Shown here piece after piece: positions 18,568 through 27,600 of a stretch of DNA of 64,000 bases (within the stretch, counting starts at the first letter, position 1; every line of letters begins with the position of its first letter). The stretch covers positions 124,001 to 188,000 of the forward strand of contig NZ_QXDC01000005.1 in NCBI RefSeq assembly GCF_003550065.1, in the 5' to 3' direction. Under the pieces are notes generated by a model that did not search any database, was not told where the DNA came from, and was given only the letters and a program-made list of their open reading frames with translations. The stretch comes from Hephaestia caeni. Its GTDB lineage: Bacteria > Pseudomonadota > Alphaproteobacteria > Sphingomonadales > Sphingomonadaceae. Made by a program: the position numbers and the translations under genes.

Positions 18568-19571
18568 GCGCGTCGCTGGGCGCCGAGCCGATCCTCGTCA
18601 ACGCGACGCGTTTCCGCCTCGCGAACGAGGCCGATTGGGCACGGCTCGAGCGCATCGTCGGCACGATCGAAAAGAAATCGGTGCGCGCGCTCGACGATGA
18701 CGATCTGCTGGCGCTGCCGGTGCTCTATCGCGGCGCGCTGTCGTCGCTGTCGGTCGCGCGCGAGACCTCGCTCGATCGCGCGCTGGTGCGCTATCTCGAA
18801 CAATTGTGCACGCGCGCCTATTTCCAGATCTACGGCGTCCAGACCTCGGGCTGGCGCCAGCTCCGCGCCTTTGTCGCGCAAGGCTGGCCCGATGCGATCG
18901 CAGGGCTGGCACGCGAGACGCTGGCGGCGCTGATGCTGACCGTGTTCGGCACCATCCTGGGCTATCTGCTCGTGCGGCATGATGCGGGCTGGTTCTACGA
19001 CATCATCCCCGATGGCCTCGCCGCCGGGCGCGATCCCGCCGCGTCGGCCGCGTCGCTGCGTGCGACACTCTATGACGGCGGCGGCGACGGCCCGCTGGCG
19101 ACGCTCGCCACCGCCTTGTTCACCCACAATTCGCAGGTCGCCCTGTTCGCTTTCGCGCTGGGCTTCGCGTTCGCGGTGCCGACCGCGTTGCTGCTGGTCT
19201 ACAACGGGCTGATGCTCGGGGCGTTTTTCGCGGTGTTCGTGCCCAAGGGGCTCGGCGGAGAATTCGGCGGCTGGCTGCTGATCCACGGCACGACCGAATT
19301 GTTCGCGATTATGCTCGCGGGTGCCGCCGGATTCCGCATCGGCATGGCGGTGGCCTTTCCGGGCCGCCTGTCGCGGATCGATTCGGCGGTTTCGGCGGGG
19401 CGCAGCGCGGGTGTGGCGATGGCGGGGGTGATCCTGATGCTGCTCGTCGCCGGGCTGCTCGAAGGGATAGGCCGCCAGACGATCCTGGTCGACTGGCAGC
19501 GCTATCTGATCGCGTTCGGGATGCTCGCCGGCTGGCTGGTCTATTTCTACACGCCGAGGCGGCGGGCATGA
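18564..19571 (+). CDS. Stage II sporulation protein M-like membrane protein
   Basis: The 335-residue protein has a soluble N-terminal helical part and a C-terminal SpoIIM (DUF95) membrane domain with about five to six helices (LMLTVFGTILGYLLV, ALFAFALGFAFAVPTALLLVY, WLLIHGTTELFAIMLAGAAG). The HGTTELFAI motif is typical. It has nothing to do with sporulation here; this family often sits in MoxR/DUF58/RDD operons of non-sporulating bacteria. A GTG at 18564 overlaps the DUF58 stop. Unknown function; probably a membrane scaffold or transport component. Confidence 0.87.
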   Translation: MSASLGAEPILVNATRFRLANEADWARLERIVGTIEKKSVRALDDDDLLALPVLYRGALSSLSVARETSLDRALVRYLEQLCTRAYFQIYGVQTSGWRQLRAFVAQGWPDAIAGLARETLAALMLTVFGTILGYLLVRHDAGWFYDIIPDGLAAGRDPAASAASLRATLYDGGGDGPLATLATALFTHNSQVALFAFALGFAFAVPTALLLVYNGLMLGAFFAVFVPKGLGGEFGGWLLIHGTTELFAIMLAGAAGFRIGMAVAFPGRLSRIDSAVSAGRSAGVAMAGVILMLLVAGLLEGIGRQTILVDWQRYLIAFGMLAGWLVYFYTPRRRA

Positions 19572-20449
19572 TCTGGCGCCGCAAGAAGACGACGGAGCGT
19601 CGCGCGCCCAAATCGCTGCGCCGCAGCTTCGTGACCCCCGAGGGCGTCGACCTCCAGCTCGATCTCGGCGGCGCGGGCGAGCGCGCGGGCGCGTTTCTCG
19701 TCGATCTGCTGCTGATCCTCGCGATCCTGATCGGGGGCACGCTGCTGCTCTGGCTGATCTTCGGCAATATCGAGGAAAGCGGCGCCTCGGCGGTCGCGAT
19801 CCTGTGGCTGCTCGGCTTCTTCGTATTGCGCAATGGCTGGTTCACGCTGTTCGAGATGGGCGGGCGCGGCGCAACGCCGGGCAAGCGGCTGATGGGCCTG
19901 CGCGTCGTCGCGCGCGACGGTGCTCGGCTGACCGGCGGCGCGGTGATCGTGCGCAACGCGATGCGCGAGATCGAAATATTCCTCCCGCTCTCGTTTCTCG
20001 CGTTCCGCGGATCGGAGAACGCCGCCGATACCGCGCTGACGGTCTGCGCGCTGCTGTGGAGCGGCATCTTCCTGTTCTTCCCGCTGTTCAACCGCGATCG
20101 GCTGCGCGTCGGCGATCTGCTCGCGGGCACCTGGGTGGTGCATATCGTGCGCAGCACGCTCGGGCGCGATCTCGTCGCCGCGCAGATCAATCGCGAGCGC
20201 TGGACGTTCAGCGACGACGCGCTCGATCTGTACGGAATCTACGAATTGCAGACGCTCGAGGACGTGCTGCGCCGGGGCGAAACCGGCGCGATCCGCACCG
20301 TCGCGACGTCGATCCGCCACAAGGCCGGGCTCCCCGATCACGGCGACGATTACGATTTCCTGTTCGATTATTATGCCGCGCTGTGCGCCCGCCTCGAACG
20401 CGACATGCTGCTCGGCCGCCGCCGCGCGGACAAATTCCAGGCGGCGTAG
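19568..20449 (+). CDS. RDD-family membrane protein
   Basis: The 293-residue protein ends the MoxR operon. Its RDD domain starts with the characteristic GERAGAFLVDLLLILAILIG and continues with GRGATPGKRLMGLRVV, a common RDD motif. There are about three to four membrane helices. The C-terminal 90 residues are soluble and unassigned. RDD proteins are poorly understood, with some linked to ion or solute transport. ATG overlaps the previous stop, so all six genes from 14303 are probably one coupled transcription unit. The next gene lies on the opposite strand. Confidence 0.86.
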   Translation: MIWRRKKTTERRAPKSLRRSFVTPEGVDLQLDLGGAGERAGAFLVDLLLILAILIGGTLLLWLIFGNIEESGASAVAILWLLGFFVLRNGWFTLFEMGGRGATPGKRLMGLRVVARDGARLTGGAVIVRNAMREIEIFLPLSFLAFRGSENAADTALTVCALLWSGIFLFFPLFNRDRLRVGDLLAGTWVVHIVRSTLGRDLVAAQINRERWTFSDDALDLYGIYELQTLEDVLRRGETGAIRTVATSIRHKAGLPDHGDDYDFLFDYYAALCARLERDMLLGRRRADKFQAA

Positions 20450-20469
20450 GCGTCGTCCGGCCGGCCCGC

Positions 20470-22005
20470 TCACACGTCGAGTTCGAGCACCGTCACCGAC
20501 GCGGCCGGGAACGGCACCGCGTCACCCGGCGCATAGGTCGCTTCCTCGCGCACCATCGGGTCTTCGCGCGCCGACTGGATTTCGGCGAACGGATCGCTCG
20601 CCGACAGCCTGATCGCCCGGACGGCGCGCGGCGCCTTGCCCGCGATCGTCGGCACCACCCGGACGGCGCGATCGAGCCGCGTGTTGACGGCATGGACGTA
20701 GACGGTGTTCCCCGTCCGGCTCGCCACCGCGTCGAGGTCGCCCGGGACGCTCGCGAGCGCGAGCGCGTGCGCGCCGCTATGGTGGCGATACAGCGCCGCG
20801 ACCTTGCCCGCGGGCATCAGATACGAATCGCCCTTGGGGGTGGGCATCATCACGACGTTGGTCTGCCAGCGATTGCCGCAGAAATCGCCGATATTGGCGA
20901 TGCGGAGCACGTCGCCGTGGCGCTGATAGAGGTTCTGGAAGCGCGCATAGGCGACCCCCACCGCCCAGGTCGAATTGAGGTCGCCGCGGTTGCGGCCCCG
21001 GATCGTGAAATGGCTCTCGGTCAGCGCCAGCGGCGTGGATCCGGTCTGTTGGCGGATCTCCCTGATCTTCGCTTCCTGCGTGCCGACGCTCGCCATCAGC
21101 GTTTCCCAGGCGGCGGCGGGATCGTGCTTGTACGCCTCGTCGCCGCACGCCGGGCCGGGATCGAACAGATGATGGAACGCGAGCATGTCGATCAGCTCGC
21201 CGGCCGCGCCGATCATGTCCTGCGCCCAGCCGCTGTCGCCCCAGGCGATCAACTTGATCGTCGGGTCGACGCCGCGCATGGCCCGCGCGAACGCGATCGT
21301 CTGCGCGATCGCCTCGGGCTTCTTGAAGCGCGCCTTGTCGTACGAGGTTTCGTTGCCGATCTGCCAGTAACGGATCGGCCGCGCGGCGGCGTGGCCGTTG
21401 GCGGCGCGTTCGGGATGCGTGGCAGCATTGCAATAGCGCACCCAGTCGGCGGCTTCCTGCGCATCGCCCGCGCGGTGCTCGCCGAGCGCATTGATCGCCC
21501 ATTTGGGATCGCCCTCGCTGGCGAAATTGACGCACATCAGCGGCTCGGCACCGATGAGGCCGCAAAAATCGAGAAATTCGTCGGTGCCGATCTGGCTGGT
21601 CTCGACCCCACCCCACATCAGATTGTGCATCGGCGTGCGCGCGGATCGGGGGCCGACGCCTTCACGCCACCGGTAATAAGCGCTCAGCAGCCCGCCCCAG
21701 CGCAGCATCGGCGGCGCCAGCGCGCGCGTGGCGGCGACCAGATCGGGGCGCCAGCGCTGCGTGAAATGATCCCACGACGCCTCCACCGAACCGTCGGTGG
21801 TGCCGAGCGGCTCCATGAACTGCATATAGAGATAGGGCGACAGCGCGAAGCCGGGATCGGGCAGGATATCCATCGATCCGGCAGCGGCGGCAGCGGCCGG
21901 GACCGGCGCGGCGCCCGCCCCCGCGGGCATCCCGACGGCGAGCGCCGCCCCGATCGGCACGGCCGCGCGCAGCAAATCCCGGCGACTCGTGTTCAACTCG
22001 GCCAT
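20470..22005 (-). CDS. Secreted glycoside hydrolase, alpha-L-arabinofuranosidase-like (clan GH-A)
   Basis: The 511-residue protein begins with a twin-arginine signal (TSRRDLLRAAVPIGAALAVG, processing near AGAGA). The fold reads as a GH-A barrel: the acid/base Glu is in WQIGNET and the likely nucleophile Glu in LALTESH, and the end is a beta-sandwich like the GH51 C-terminal domain. ATG at 22005 is used because GGGAGATGG lies just before it; 22020 is an alternative. Such enzymes release terminal arabinose from plant polysaccharides, but related GH-A families hydrolyse other sugars. It is a single gene with no transporter beside it. Confidence 0.78.
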   Translation of the reverse strand: MAELNTSRRDLLRAAVPIGAALAVGMPAGAGAAPVPAAAAAAGSMDILPDPGFALSPYLYMQFMEPLGTTDGSVEASWDHFTQRWRPDLVAATRALAPPMLRWGGLLSAYYRWREGVGPRSARTPMHNLMWGGVETSQIGTDEFLDFCGLIGAEPLMCVNFASEGDPKWAINALGEHRAGDAQEAADWVRYCNAATHPERAANGHAAARPIRYWQIGNETSYDKARFKKPEAIAQTIAFARAMRGVDPTIKLIAWGDSGWAQDMIGAAGELIDMLAFHHLFDPGPACGDEAYKHDPAAAWETLMASVGTQEAKIREIRQQTGSTPLALTESHFTIRGRNRGDLNSTWAVGVAYARFQNLYQRHGDVLRIANIGDFCGNRWQTNVVMMPTPKGDSYLMPAGKVAALYRHHSGAHALALASVPGDLDAVASRTGNTVYVHAVNTRLDRAVRVVPTIAGKAPRAVRAIRLSASDPFAEIQSAREDPMVREEATYAPGDAVPFPAASVTVLELDV

Positions 22006-22171
22006 CGCTCCATCTCCCATCCGCTATCCCGGTGCGCATCATGAGCGGCGGCCGGCGATCGACGGGTGTTGTCGCGGATGCGTGCGGACGACGCAACGGG
22101 GGAGGTTCAGGTGAGGCCAGTACCCTCGCCCCCGAACGCCGACGCCCGGCTTTCTCGTCGATTGCCGATGA

Positions 22172-22256
22172 TGGTGCCCCTGGCCGGACTCGAACCAGCA
22201 TGCCTTGCGGCACTCGATTTTGAGTCGAGCGCGTCTACCAATTTCGCCACAGGGGC
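22172..22256 (-). tRNA. tRNA-Leu (anticodon CAA)
   Basis: On the minus strand the 85-base gene begins GCCCCTGTGGCGAAATTGG and ends CAGGGGC-A-CCA, so the acceptor stem pairs fully and CCA is encoded. The anticodon arm reads CTCGA-CTCAAAA-TCGAG, giving anticodon CAA (reads UUG). The long variable arm GTGCCGCAAGGCAT and the T arm with GGTTCGAGTCC fit a class II leucine tRNA. Confidence 0.97.
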
Positions 22257-22319
22257 AGCGCGCCGCTCGCTAGACGATGCGCGCGCATGCCGCAAGCGGG
22301 GTCGGCGGCGCGCGATCGA

Positions 22320-23828
22320 TCAATTGCGCGGTGCCTGCCGCCGGTAGCTCAGGGCCTCGGCGACGTGGAGCCGCCCTACCCCGTCGCTTCCCGCCAGGTC
22401 GGCGATCGTGCGGGCGACGCGGAGCACGCGCGTATAGCCCCGCGCCGAAAGCCGCATCGCCTCGGCCGCCTGCGCCAGCAGCACGCGGCCGGACTCGTCG
22501 GGGGTCGCCACCGCCGTCAGCAGATCGCCGTCGATCTCGGCGTTGGTGCGCGTCTCGGTGCCGTCATAGCGGCGCGCCTGCACCTGCCGCGCGGCGGCGA
22601 CGCGCGCCGCCACCTCGGCCGAGCCCTCGGCGGGCGGCGGCAACACGAGATCGGCCGCGGTTACCGCCTGCACCTCGACATGCAGGTCGATCCGGTCGAG
22701 CAGCGGCCCTGACACCTTGGCCTGATAATCCGCCGCGCACCTCGGCGCGCGCGAACAGGCGAGCGAGGCGTCGCCCAGATGCCCGCACCGGCACGGGTTC
22801 ATCGCGGCGATCAGTTGCACGCGCGCCGGGAAGGTGACGTGCGCATTGGCGCGCGCGACGCTGACCACGCCGGTCTCCAGCGGCTGACGCAGCGAATCGA
22901 GCGCGCCGCGCTGGAATTCGGGGAGTTCGTCGAGGAACAACACCCCCAGATGCGCCAGGCTGACCTCGCCCGGCTTGACCTTGAGCCCGCCGCCGACTAG
23001 CGCCGCCATCGACGCCGAATGGTGGGGGTTGCGAAACGGGCGTGTCCGCGTCAGCCGCCCGCCCGCCAGCGTCCCCGCCACCGATTGCACCATCGACACT
23101 TCGAGCGCTTCGGCGGCGTCGAGCGGCGGCAGGATGCCGGGCAGACAACTCGCCATCAGCGATTTGCCCGCGCCCGGCGGCCCGACCATCAGCAGATTGT
23201 GCCCGCCGGCCGCCGCGATCTCCAGCGCGCGCTTGGCGGTTTCCTGCCCCTTGACCTGTTTGAGATCCGGCCCCGCGCCGGGCACCTCCGCCTCGCCGGG
23301 CTGTGGGGGAGACAAGAGGCCGTGGCCCTTGAAATGGTTGAGCAGCGCCAGCAGGTCGGGCGCGGCGACCACCTCGATCGATCCCGCCCAGGCCGCCTCC
23401 GCGCCCTGGCTCGCGGGGCAGACCAGCCCCTTGCCCTCTGTCGACGCGTGCAGCGCAGCGAGCAACACCCCCGGCGACGGCGCGATTCGCCCGTCGAGCC
23501 CAAGTTCGCCGACGACGACGTATTCGGCGAGCGTCTCGACATCGACCACGCCCATCGCGCCCAACAGCGCGAGCGCCACGGCGAGGTCGAAATGCGCGCC
23601 TTCCTTGGGCAGGTCCGCCGGCGACAGGTTGATGACGATGCGCTTGGGCGGCAGCGCGAGCCCCAGCGCGGCGACCGCGCCGCGCACGCGTTCACGGCTT
23701 TCGGCGACCGCCTTGTCCGCCAGCCCGACGACGTGGAACGCGGGCAGCCCGGCGATGAGCTGCGCCTGCACCTCGACCGCGCGCGCCTCGAGCCCGAGAT
23801 ACGCCACTGTCGATACGATCGCGACCAT
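22320..23828 (-). CDS. YifB/ComM-type Mg-chelatase-like ATPase
   Basis: The 502-residue protein has an N-terminal ChlI domain (AFHVVGLADKAVAESRERV, RIVINLSPADLPKEG), Walker A GPPGAGKS, Walker B LFLDELPEF, and a C-terminal region with a four-cysteine motif (CRCGHLGD...CSRAPRCAADY). ComM homologues are hexameric helicases that promote branch migration during natural transformation; in other bacteria the role is less clear. ATG at 23828 has GGGGGATGGG before it on the minus strand. It lies downstream of nothing obvious and shares a 130-base divergent gap with the PGPGW-type gene. Confidence 0.93.
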   Translation of the reverse strand: MVAIVSTVAYLGLEARAVEVQAQLIAGLPAFHVVGLADKAVAESRERVRGAVAALGLALPPKRIVINLSPADLPKEGAHFDLAVALALLGAMGVVDVETLAEYVVVGELGLDGRIAPSPGVLLAALHASTEGKGLVCPASQGAEAAWAGSIEVVAAPDLLALLNHFKGHGLLSPPQPGEAEVPGAGPDLKQVKGQETAKRALEIAAAGGHNLLMVGPPGAGKSLMASCLPGILPPLDAAEALEVSMVQSVAGTLAGGRLTRTRPFRNPHHSASMAALVGGGLKVKPGEVSLAHLGVLFLDELPEFQRGALDSLRQPLETGVVSVARANAHVTFPARVQLIAAMNPCRCGHLGDASLACSRAPRCAADYQAKVSGPLLDRIDLHVEVQAVTAADLVLPPPAEGSAEVAARVAAARQVQARRYDGTETRTNAEIDGDLLTAVATPDESGRVLLAQAAEAMRLSARGYTRVLRVARTIADLAGSDGVGRLHVAEALSYRRQAPRN

Positions 23829-23958
23829 GTTCCCATCCCCCCAATACCTTATCCATAAGCCCTTTTCCCCGCGCGCCAACCGGGGCAGGAGAGCGACCGC
23901 CCCGTTCCGGGGCAAACCAACCCCACGCCGACTTGTAGACGCAACACACCAACCCCAG

Positions 23959-24336
23959 ATGGCCCCCGTGACGCCCGATCGCCCCAAGCGCCGTTCCCAC
24001 CCCGCCGTGCGCATCGCCTTGCTGGTGGTCGGCACGTTGCTGATTCTGTCGACTCCGATCGTCGGCCCGCTGCCGGGGCCGGGCGGCATCTTCGTCTTTG
24101 CCGGGGGGCTGACGCTGGTGCTGCGCAATTCGCTGTGGGCGCGGCGGCGCTTCGCGCGGCTCAAGCGACGCTGGCCGAAAATGGGCGAAATGGCCGACCA
24201 CAGCCTGCGCCGCCGCAGCTTCCGCCGCCGCCGAGCGAAGGAGGTCGAACTGGGATTGCGCGAGCCGACGCCGCCCTTGCGCGAGCGCGTCCGGCGCTGG
24301 GTCGCCGCGCGGCGCGGCAAGGAGCGTTCGCGTTGA
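23959..24336 (+). CDS. Small PGPGW-type transmembrane protein
   Basis: The 125-residue protein has two adjacent hydrophobic segments (VRIALLVVGTLLILSTPIVG and GIFVFAGGLTLVL) around PLPGPGG, the hallmark of a family of putative transmembrane proteins, and a strongly basic C-terminal half (RRRSFRRRRAKE and onward). ATG at 23959 is taken; no strong Shine-Dalgarno is present. Its stop overlaps the proposed -35 of the rpmH promoter. No function is known. Similar small proteins often sit upstream of rpmH in sphingomonads, which I recall but cannot check here. Confidence 0.7.
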   Translation: MAPVTPDRPKRRSHPAVRIALLVVGTLLILSTPIVGPLPGPGGIFVFAGGLTLVLRNSLWARRRFARLKRRWPKMGEMADHSLRRRSFRRRRAKEVELGLREPTPPLRERVRRWVAARRGKERSR

Positions 24337-24361
24337 CTTGTGCGGCGCTGTTGCCTATGGG
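24333..24361 (+). promoter_or_regulatory. rpmH: Candidate rpmH-operon promoter
   Basis: TTGACT (24333-24338) and TATGGG (24356-24361) are separated by 17 bases, a reasonable sigma-70-type promoter. It lies 63 bases before the rpmH start and partly inside the end of the PGPGW-type gene. CGAGGAA at 24411-24417 is the rpmH ribosome-binding site. The -10 match is moderate. Confidence 0.45.
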
Positions 24362-24423
24362 CTCGGGCCGTAAGGCCGTCCGCGTGGCGGCCCTTTTCAA
24401 TTCTGAATTCCGAGGAATGATCG

Positions 24424-24558
24424 ATGAAGCGGACCTTTCAGCCGAGCAACCTGGTGCGGGCGCGCCGTCACGGCTTCCGCTCGCGGATGGCGACTCCGGG
24501 CGGCCGCAAGGTGATCCGGGCGCGTCGGGCGCGCGGCCGCAAGAAGCTGTCGGCGTAA
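24424..24558 (+). CDS. rpmH: 50S ribosomal protein L34
   Basis: The 44-residue basic protein begins MKRTFQPSNLVRARRHGF and ends GRKKLSA, a full-length L34. A clear Shine-Dalgarno, GAGGAA, is six bases upstream. It is the first gene of the conserved rpmH-rnpA-yidD-yidC-engB string. L34 lies near the base of the large subunit and is made in large amounts, so a strong promoter is expected. Confidence 0.98.
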   Translation: MKRTFQPSNLVRARRHGFRSRMATPGGRKVIRARRARGRKKLSA

Positions 24559-24638
24559 CGGCCATTTGCGACGGCTCCGGCCCGCCCCTCCACCCGATCT
24601 CCCAACAGGGTACGATGGTGGGGGCACGGACTGGTGCA

Positions 24639-24965
24639 GTGGCAACGATCAAGGCCCGCCGCGATTTCCTCGCGGCGAATGCGGGCAGGCGCGCGCCGAT
24701 GCCCGGCTTCGTGCTGCTGGCGCGGCCGCGCGGCGACGATGATCCGGCGATGCGGATCGGGATCACCGTCACCAGGAAGATCGGCAATGCCGTCGTCCGC
24801 AATCGCATGAAGCGGCGTTTCCGCGCGCTCGCGCGGGAGGTGTTGCCCGAACACGGGCTGGCCGGTGCCGATCACATCCTGATCGGCCGCGCGGGCGGCG
24901 TCGAGCGCGATTTCGGTGCGCTGCGTGCCGAACTCGTCAAGGCGCTGGCGAAGGTGGCGCGGTGA
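24639..24965 (+). CDS. rnpA: Ribonuclease P protein component
   Basis: The 108-residue protein binds the RNase P RNA and helps it cut the 5' leader from precursor tRNAs. The signature RNAVVRNRMKRRFRALARE (seen here as NAVVRNRMKRRFRALARE) is intact. I chose GTG at 24639 because it gives VATIKARRDFLAAN, the normal N terminus. An ATG at 24615 would add eight residues, and neither has a strong Shine-Dalgarno. Its stop overlaps the yidD start. Confidence 0.92.
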   Translation: MATIKARRDFLAANAGRRAPMPGFVLLARPRGDDDPAMRIGITVTRKIGNAVVRNRMKRRFRALAREVLPEHGLAGADHILIGRAGGVERDFGALRAELVKALAKVAR

Positions 24966-25174
24966 TCGCCCGGCTCCTCATCCTGCTCTGCCGCGCGTGG
25001 CAGCTCGGTCCGTCGGCGATCCTGCCGCCGACCTGCCGCTATCAGCCGAGTTGTTCGGCCTATGCAATCGAGGCGCTCCGCCGCTATGGGGCGCTGAAGG
25101 GGGGATGGCTCGCCGCGCGCCGGATCGCGCGCTGCCACCCGTGGGGCGGGTACGGCCCTGACCCGGTGCCTTGA
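24962..25174 (+). CDS. yidD: Membrane protein insertion efficiency factor YidD
   Basis: The 70-residue protein contains the family core PTCRYQPSCSAYAIEALRRYG and ends CHPWGGYGPDPVP, both typical of YidD. It is a small amphipathic inner-membrane-associated protein that helps YidC insert proteins. GTG at 24962 overlaps the rnpA stop by four bases, so the two are translationally coupled. The yidC gene begins 24 bases later. Confidence 0.96.
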   Translation: MIARLLILLCRAWQLGPSAILPPTCRYQPSCSAYAIEALRRYGALKGGWLAARRIARCHPWGGYGPDPVP

Positions 25175-25198
25175 ATTCAGACGTAAGGACCACGCCTG

Positions 25199-26902
25199 GT
25201 GAGCCAAGACAATCGTAACCTCGTCGTGTTCGCGCTCATCGCGGTGCTGCTGCTGTTCGGCTGGCCGCTGGTGCAGCACCAGTTCTTCCCGACCGCCAAC
25301 CCGCCGGTGACGACAATCAAGGACGGCAAGACCGAGGTCTTGCCCCAGCCGTCGGCCGATCCCGCCGCCGATGCCCCCGCCGCGGTGCGCAACCGGCAGC
25401 AGGTGCTCGCCGAAACGCCGCGCGTGGCGATCGACACCCCCGCGCTGTCGGGCTCGATCAACCTCAAGGGGCCGCGGATCGACGATCTGATTCTCAAGGA
25501 TTACAACCAGACCGTCGCCAAGGATTCGGCGCCGATCCGGCTGCTTTCGCCCTCGGGCGCGCCCGACGCCTATTTCGCGAGCTTCGGCTGGCAGGCGCAG
25601 GGGCTCAACCCGCCCGGGCCGGACACGATCTGGCAGGCGAGTGGGACCAAGCTGACGCCCGCCACGCCGGTGACGCTGAGCGCGGCCAACGATCATGGCC
25701 AGCGCTTCCAGATCAGGATCGCCATCGATCAGGATTTCATGTTCACCGTCCAGCAGACGGTCGCCAATGCGGGCGCCGCGCCGGTCCAGGTCGCGACCTA
25801 CGCGCTCGTCAACAGGAAGGGCGTGTCCGAAGATCCCGATAGCTGGACGATCCACATCGGCCCGATGGCGGTGCATGGCGGCAGCGCCGATTACGACATC
25901 AACTTCAAGGATATCGACAAAGCCCCCGAACGTTTCGACACGACCGGTGGCTGGCTCGGCTTTTCCGACAAATACTGGCTGACCGCGCTGATCCCCGATC
26001 AGGGGCAGCCCTTCGCGGGGCAGTTCCGCGCGGGCGCCAACAAGGCCTATCAGGCCGATTACACGCTTCAGCCCAGGACGGTGCAGCCCGGCCAGGCGGT
26101 GACGCAGACCGCGCGCTTCTTCGCGGGCGCCAAGGAAGTGCGCCTGCTCGACGCCTATACCGACAAGGCCGGCGTGACGATGCTCGATTACGCGATCGAC
26201 TGGGGCTGGTTCCGCGTCGTCGAAAAGCCGATCTTCTATTATCTCGACTGGCTGTTCAAACTGGTCGGCAATTTCGGCGTCGCGATCATCCTGCTGACGG
26301 TCACGATCCGCGGGCTCATGTTCCCGATCGCGCAGAAGCAGTTCGCCTCGATGGCGTCGATGCGCGCGCTCCAGCCCAAGATGAAGGCGATCCAGGAGCG
26401 CTACAAGGACGACAAGCCGCGCCAGCAGCAGGAGATCATGCAGCTCTACAAGACCGAGAAGGTCAATCCGGTCGCGGGCTGCCTGCCCACCCTGCTCCAG
26501 GTGCCGATCTTCTACGCGCTCTACAAGGTGCTGATGCTGACGATCGAAATGCGCCACCAGCCGTTCGTGCTGTGGATCAAGGATCTGTCGGCGCCCGATC
26601 CGCTGACCCCGCTCAACCTGTTCGGGCTGCTCGATTTCACGCCGCCGCACTTCATCGCGATCGGCGTGATCCCGATCCTGCTCGGCATCTCGATGTACTT
26701 CCAGTTCAAGCTCAACCCCGCGCCGATGGATGCCGCGCAGAAGCAGATTTTCGCGCTGATGCCGTGGGTGCTGATGTTCGTGATGGCGCCGTTCGCAGTC
26801 GGCCTTCAGGTCTATTGGATCACCTCGAACCTGCTCACCATCGCGCAGCAGCAATGGCTCTATTCGAAACATCCGGCGCTCAAACAGGCCGCGGTGAAAT
26901 AG
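25199..26902 (+). CDS. yidC: Membrane protein insertase YidC
   Basis: The 567-residue protein has the Gram-negative architecture: an N-terminal helix (LVVFALIAVLLLFGWPLV), a large periplasmic beta domain to about residue 345, then the conserved insertase core of five helices (FGVAIILLTVTIRGLMFPIA, VAGCLPTLLQVPIFYALYKV, LQVYWITSNLLTIAQQ). The conserved hydrophilic-groove Arg is in TIRGLMFP. GTG at 25199 is used. It inserts and folds inner-membrane proteins alone or with Sec. The stop overlaps the engB start by one base. Confidence 0.98.
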   Translation: MSQDNRNLVVFALIAVLLLFGWPLVQHQFFPTANPPVTTIKDGKTEVLPQPSADPAADAPAAVRNRQQVLAETPRVAIDTPALSGSINLKGPRIDDLILKDYNQTVAKDSAPIRLLSPSGAPDAYFASFGWQAQGLNPPGPDTIWQASGTKLTPATPVTLSAANDHGQRFQIRIAIDQDFMFTVQQTVANAGAAPVQVATYALVNRKGVSEDPDSWTIHIGPMAVHGGSADYDINFKDIDKAPERFDTTGGWLGFSDKYWLTALIPDQGQPFAGQFRAGANKAYQADYTLQPRTVQPGQAVTQTARFFAGAKEVRLLDAYTDKAGVTMLDYAIDWGWFRVVEKPIFYYLDWLFKLVGNFGVAIILLTVTIRGLMFPIAQKQFASMASMRALQPKMKAIQERYKDDKPRQQQEIMQLYKTEKVNPVAGCLPTLLQVPIFYALYKVLMLTIEMRHQPFVLWIKDLSAPDPLTPLNLFGLLDFTPPHFIAIGVIPILLGISMYFQFKLNPAPMDAAQKQIFALMPWVLMFVMAPFAVGLQVYWITSNLLTIAQQQWLYSKHPALKQAAVK

Positions 26903-27540
26903 TGACGGGGTTCGACGAGGAGGCGATCGAGCACGCCCGCAAGGCCTTTGCCGGCCCGATCGCTTTCCTCAAATCCGCGCCGTCGCTGCAATTCCTGCCC
27001 GACGCCGCCGCGCCCGAAGTCGCGTTCGCGGGCCGTTCGAACGTCGGCAAGTCGTCGCTTCTGAACGCGCTCACCGGGCGCAAGGCGCTCGCGCGCACCT
27101 CGGTGACGCCGGGGCGCACGCAGGAACTGAACTTCTTCGACGTGGGCACGCCGCTCGTCTTTCGGCTGGTCGACATGCCCGGCTACGGCTTCGCCAAGGC
27201 GCCCAAGGATGTCGTCAAGAAGTGGCGCTTTCTGATCAACGATTTCCTGCGCGGCCGCGCGGTGCTCAAGCGCACGCTCGTCCTCATCGATTCGCGCCAC
27301 GGCATCAAGGACGTGGATCGCGACGTGATGAAGATGCTCGACGACGCCGCGGTCAGCTATCGCATCGTCCTCACCAAGGCCGACAAGATCAAGCCCACCG
27401 AACTTGTGACGGTCGCGCAGGCGACCGCCGACGAAGCGCGCAAGCGCCCCGCCGCGCATCCCGACATCATTTCGACGTCGAGCGAGACCGGGCTCGGCAT
27501 CGCCGAGCTTCGCGCCGCGGTGATCGAAGCGCTCGGCTAG
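26902..27540 (+). CDS. engB: Ribosome-biogenesis GTPase EngB/YihA
   Basis: The 212-residue GTPase helps assemble the large ribosomal subunit. Its G motifs are G1 GRSNVGKS, a TPGRTQ G2 region, G3 DMPGYG and G4 TKADK. GTG at 26902 overlaps the yidC TAG by one base (TAGTG), and translation from there starts VTGFDEEAIEHARKAFAG, normal for the family. It ends the rpmH-yidC-engB unit. Confidence 0.97.
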   Translation: MTGFDEEAIEHARKAFAGPIAFLKSAPSLQFLPDAAAPEVAFAGRSNVGKSSLLNALTGRKALARTSVTPGRTQELNFFDVGTPLVFRLVDMPGYGFAKAPKDVVKKWRFLINDFLRGRAVLKRTLVLIDSRHGIKDVDRDVMKMLDDAAVSYRIVLTKADKIKPTELVTVAQATADEARKRPAAHPDIISTSSETGLGIAELRAAVIEALG

Positions 27541-27600
27541 AGGCGAACTCGTACGGCGCGGCCTAGACAGCCGCGCGGCGGTTCCCTACCCCGCCCTTCC

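Noticed and set aside
19804..22044. 746-codon plus-strand open frame across RDD and the glycoside hydrolase
   Set aside because: It overlaps two well-supported genes and is an Arg-rich shadow.
23849..23858. TTATCCATA near the yifB start, a near-DnaA box
   Set aside because: One imperfect box alone is expected by chance.
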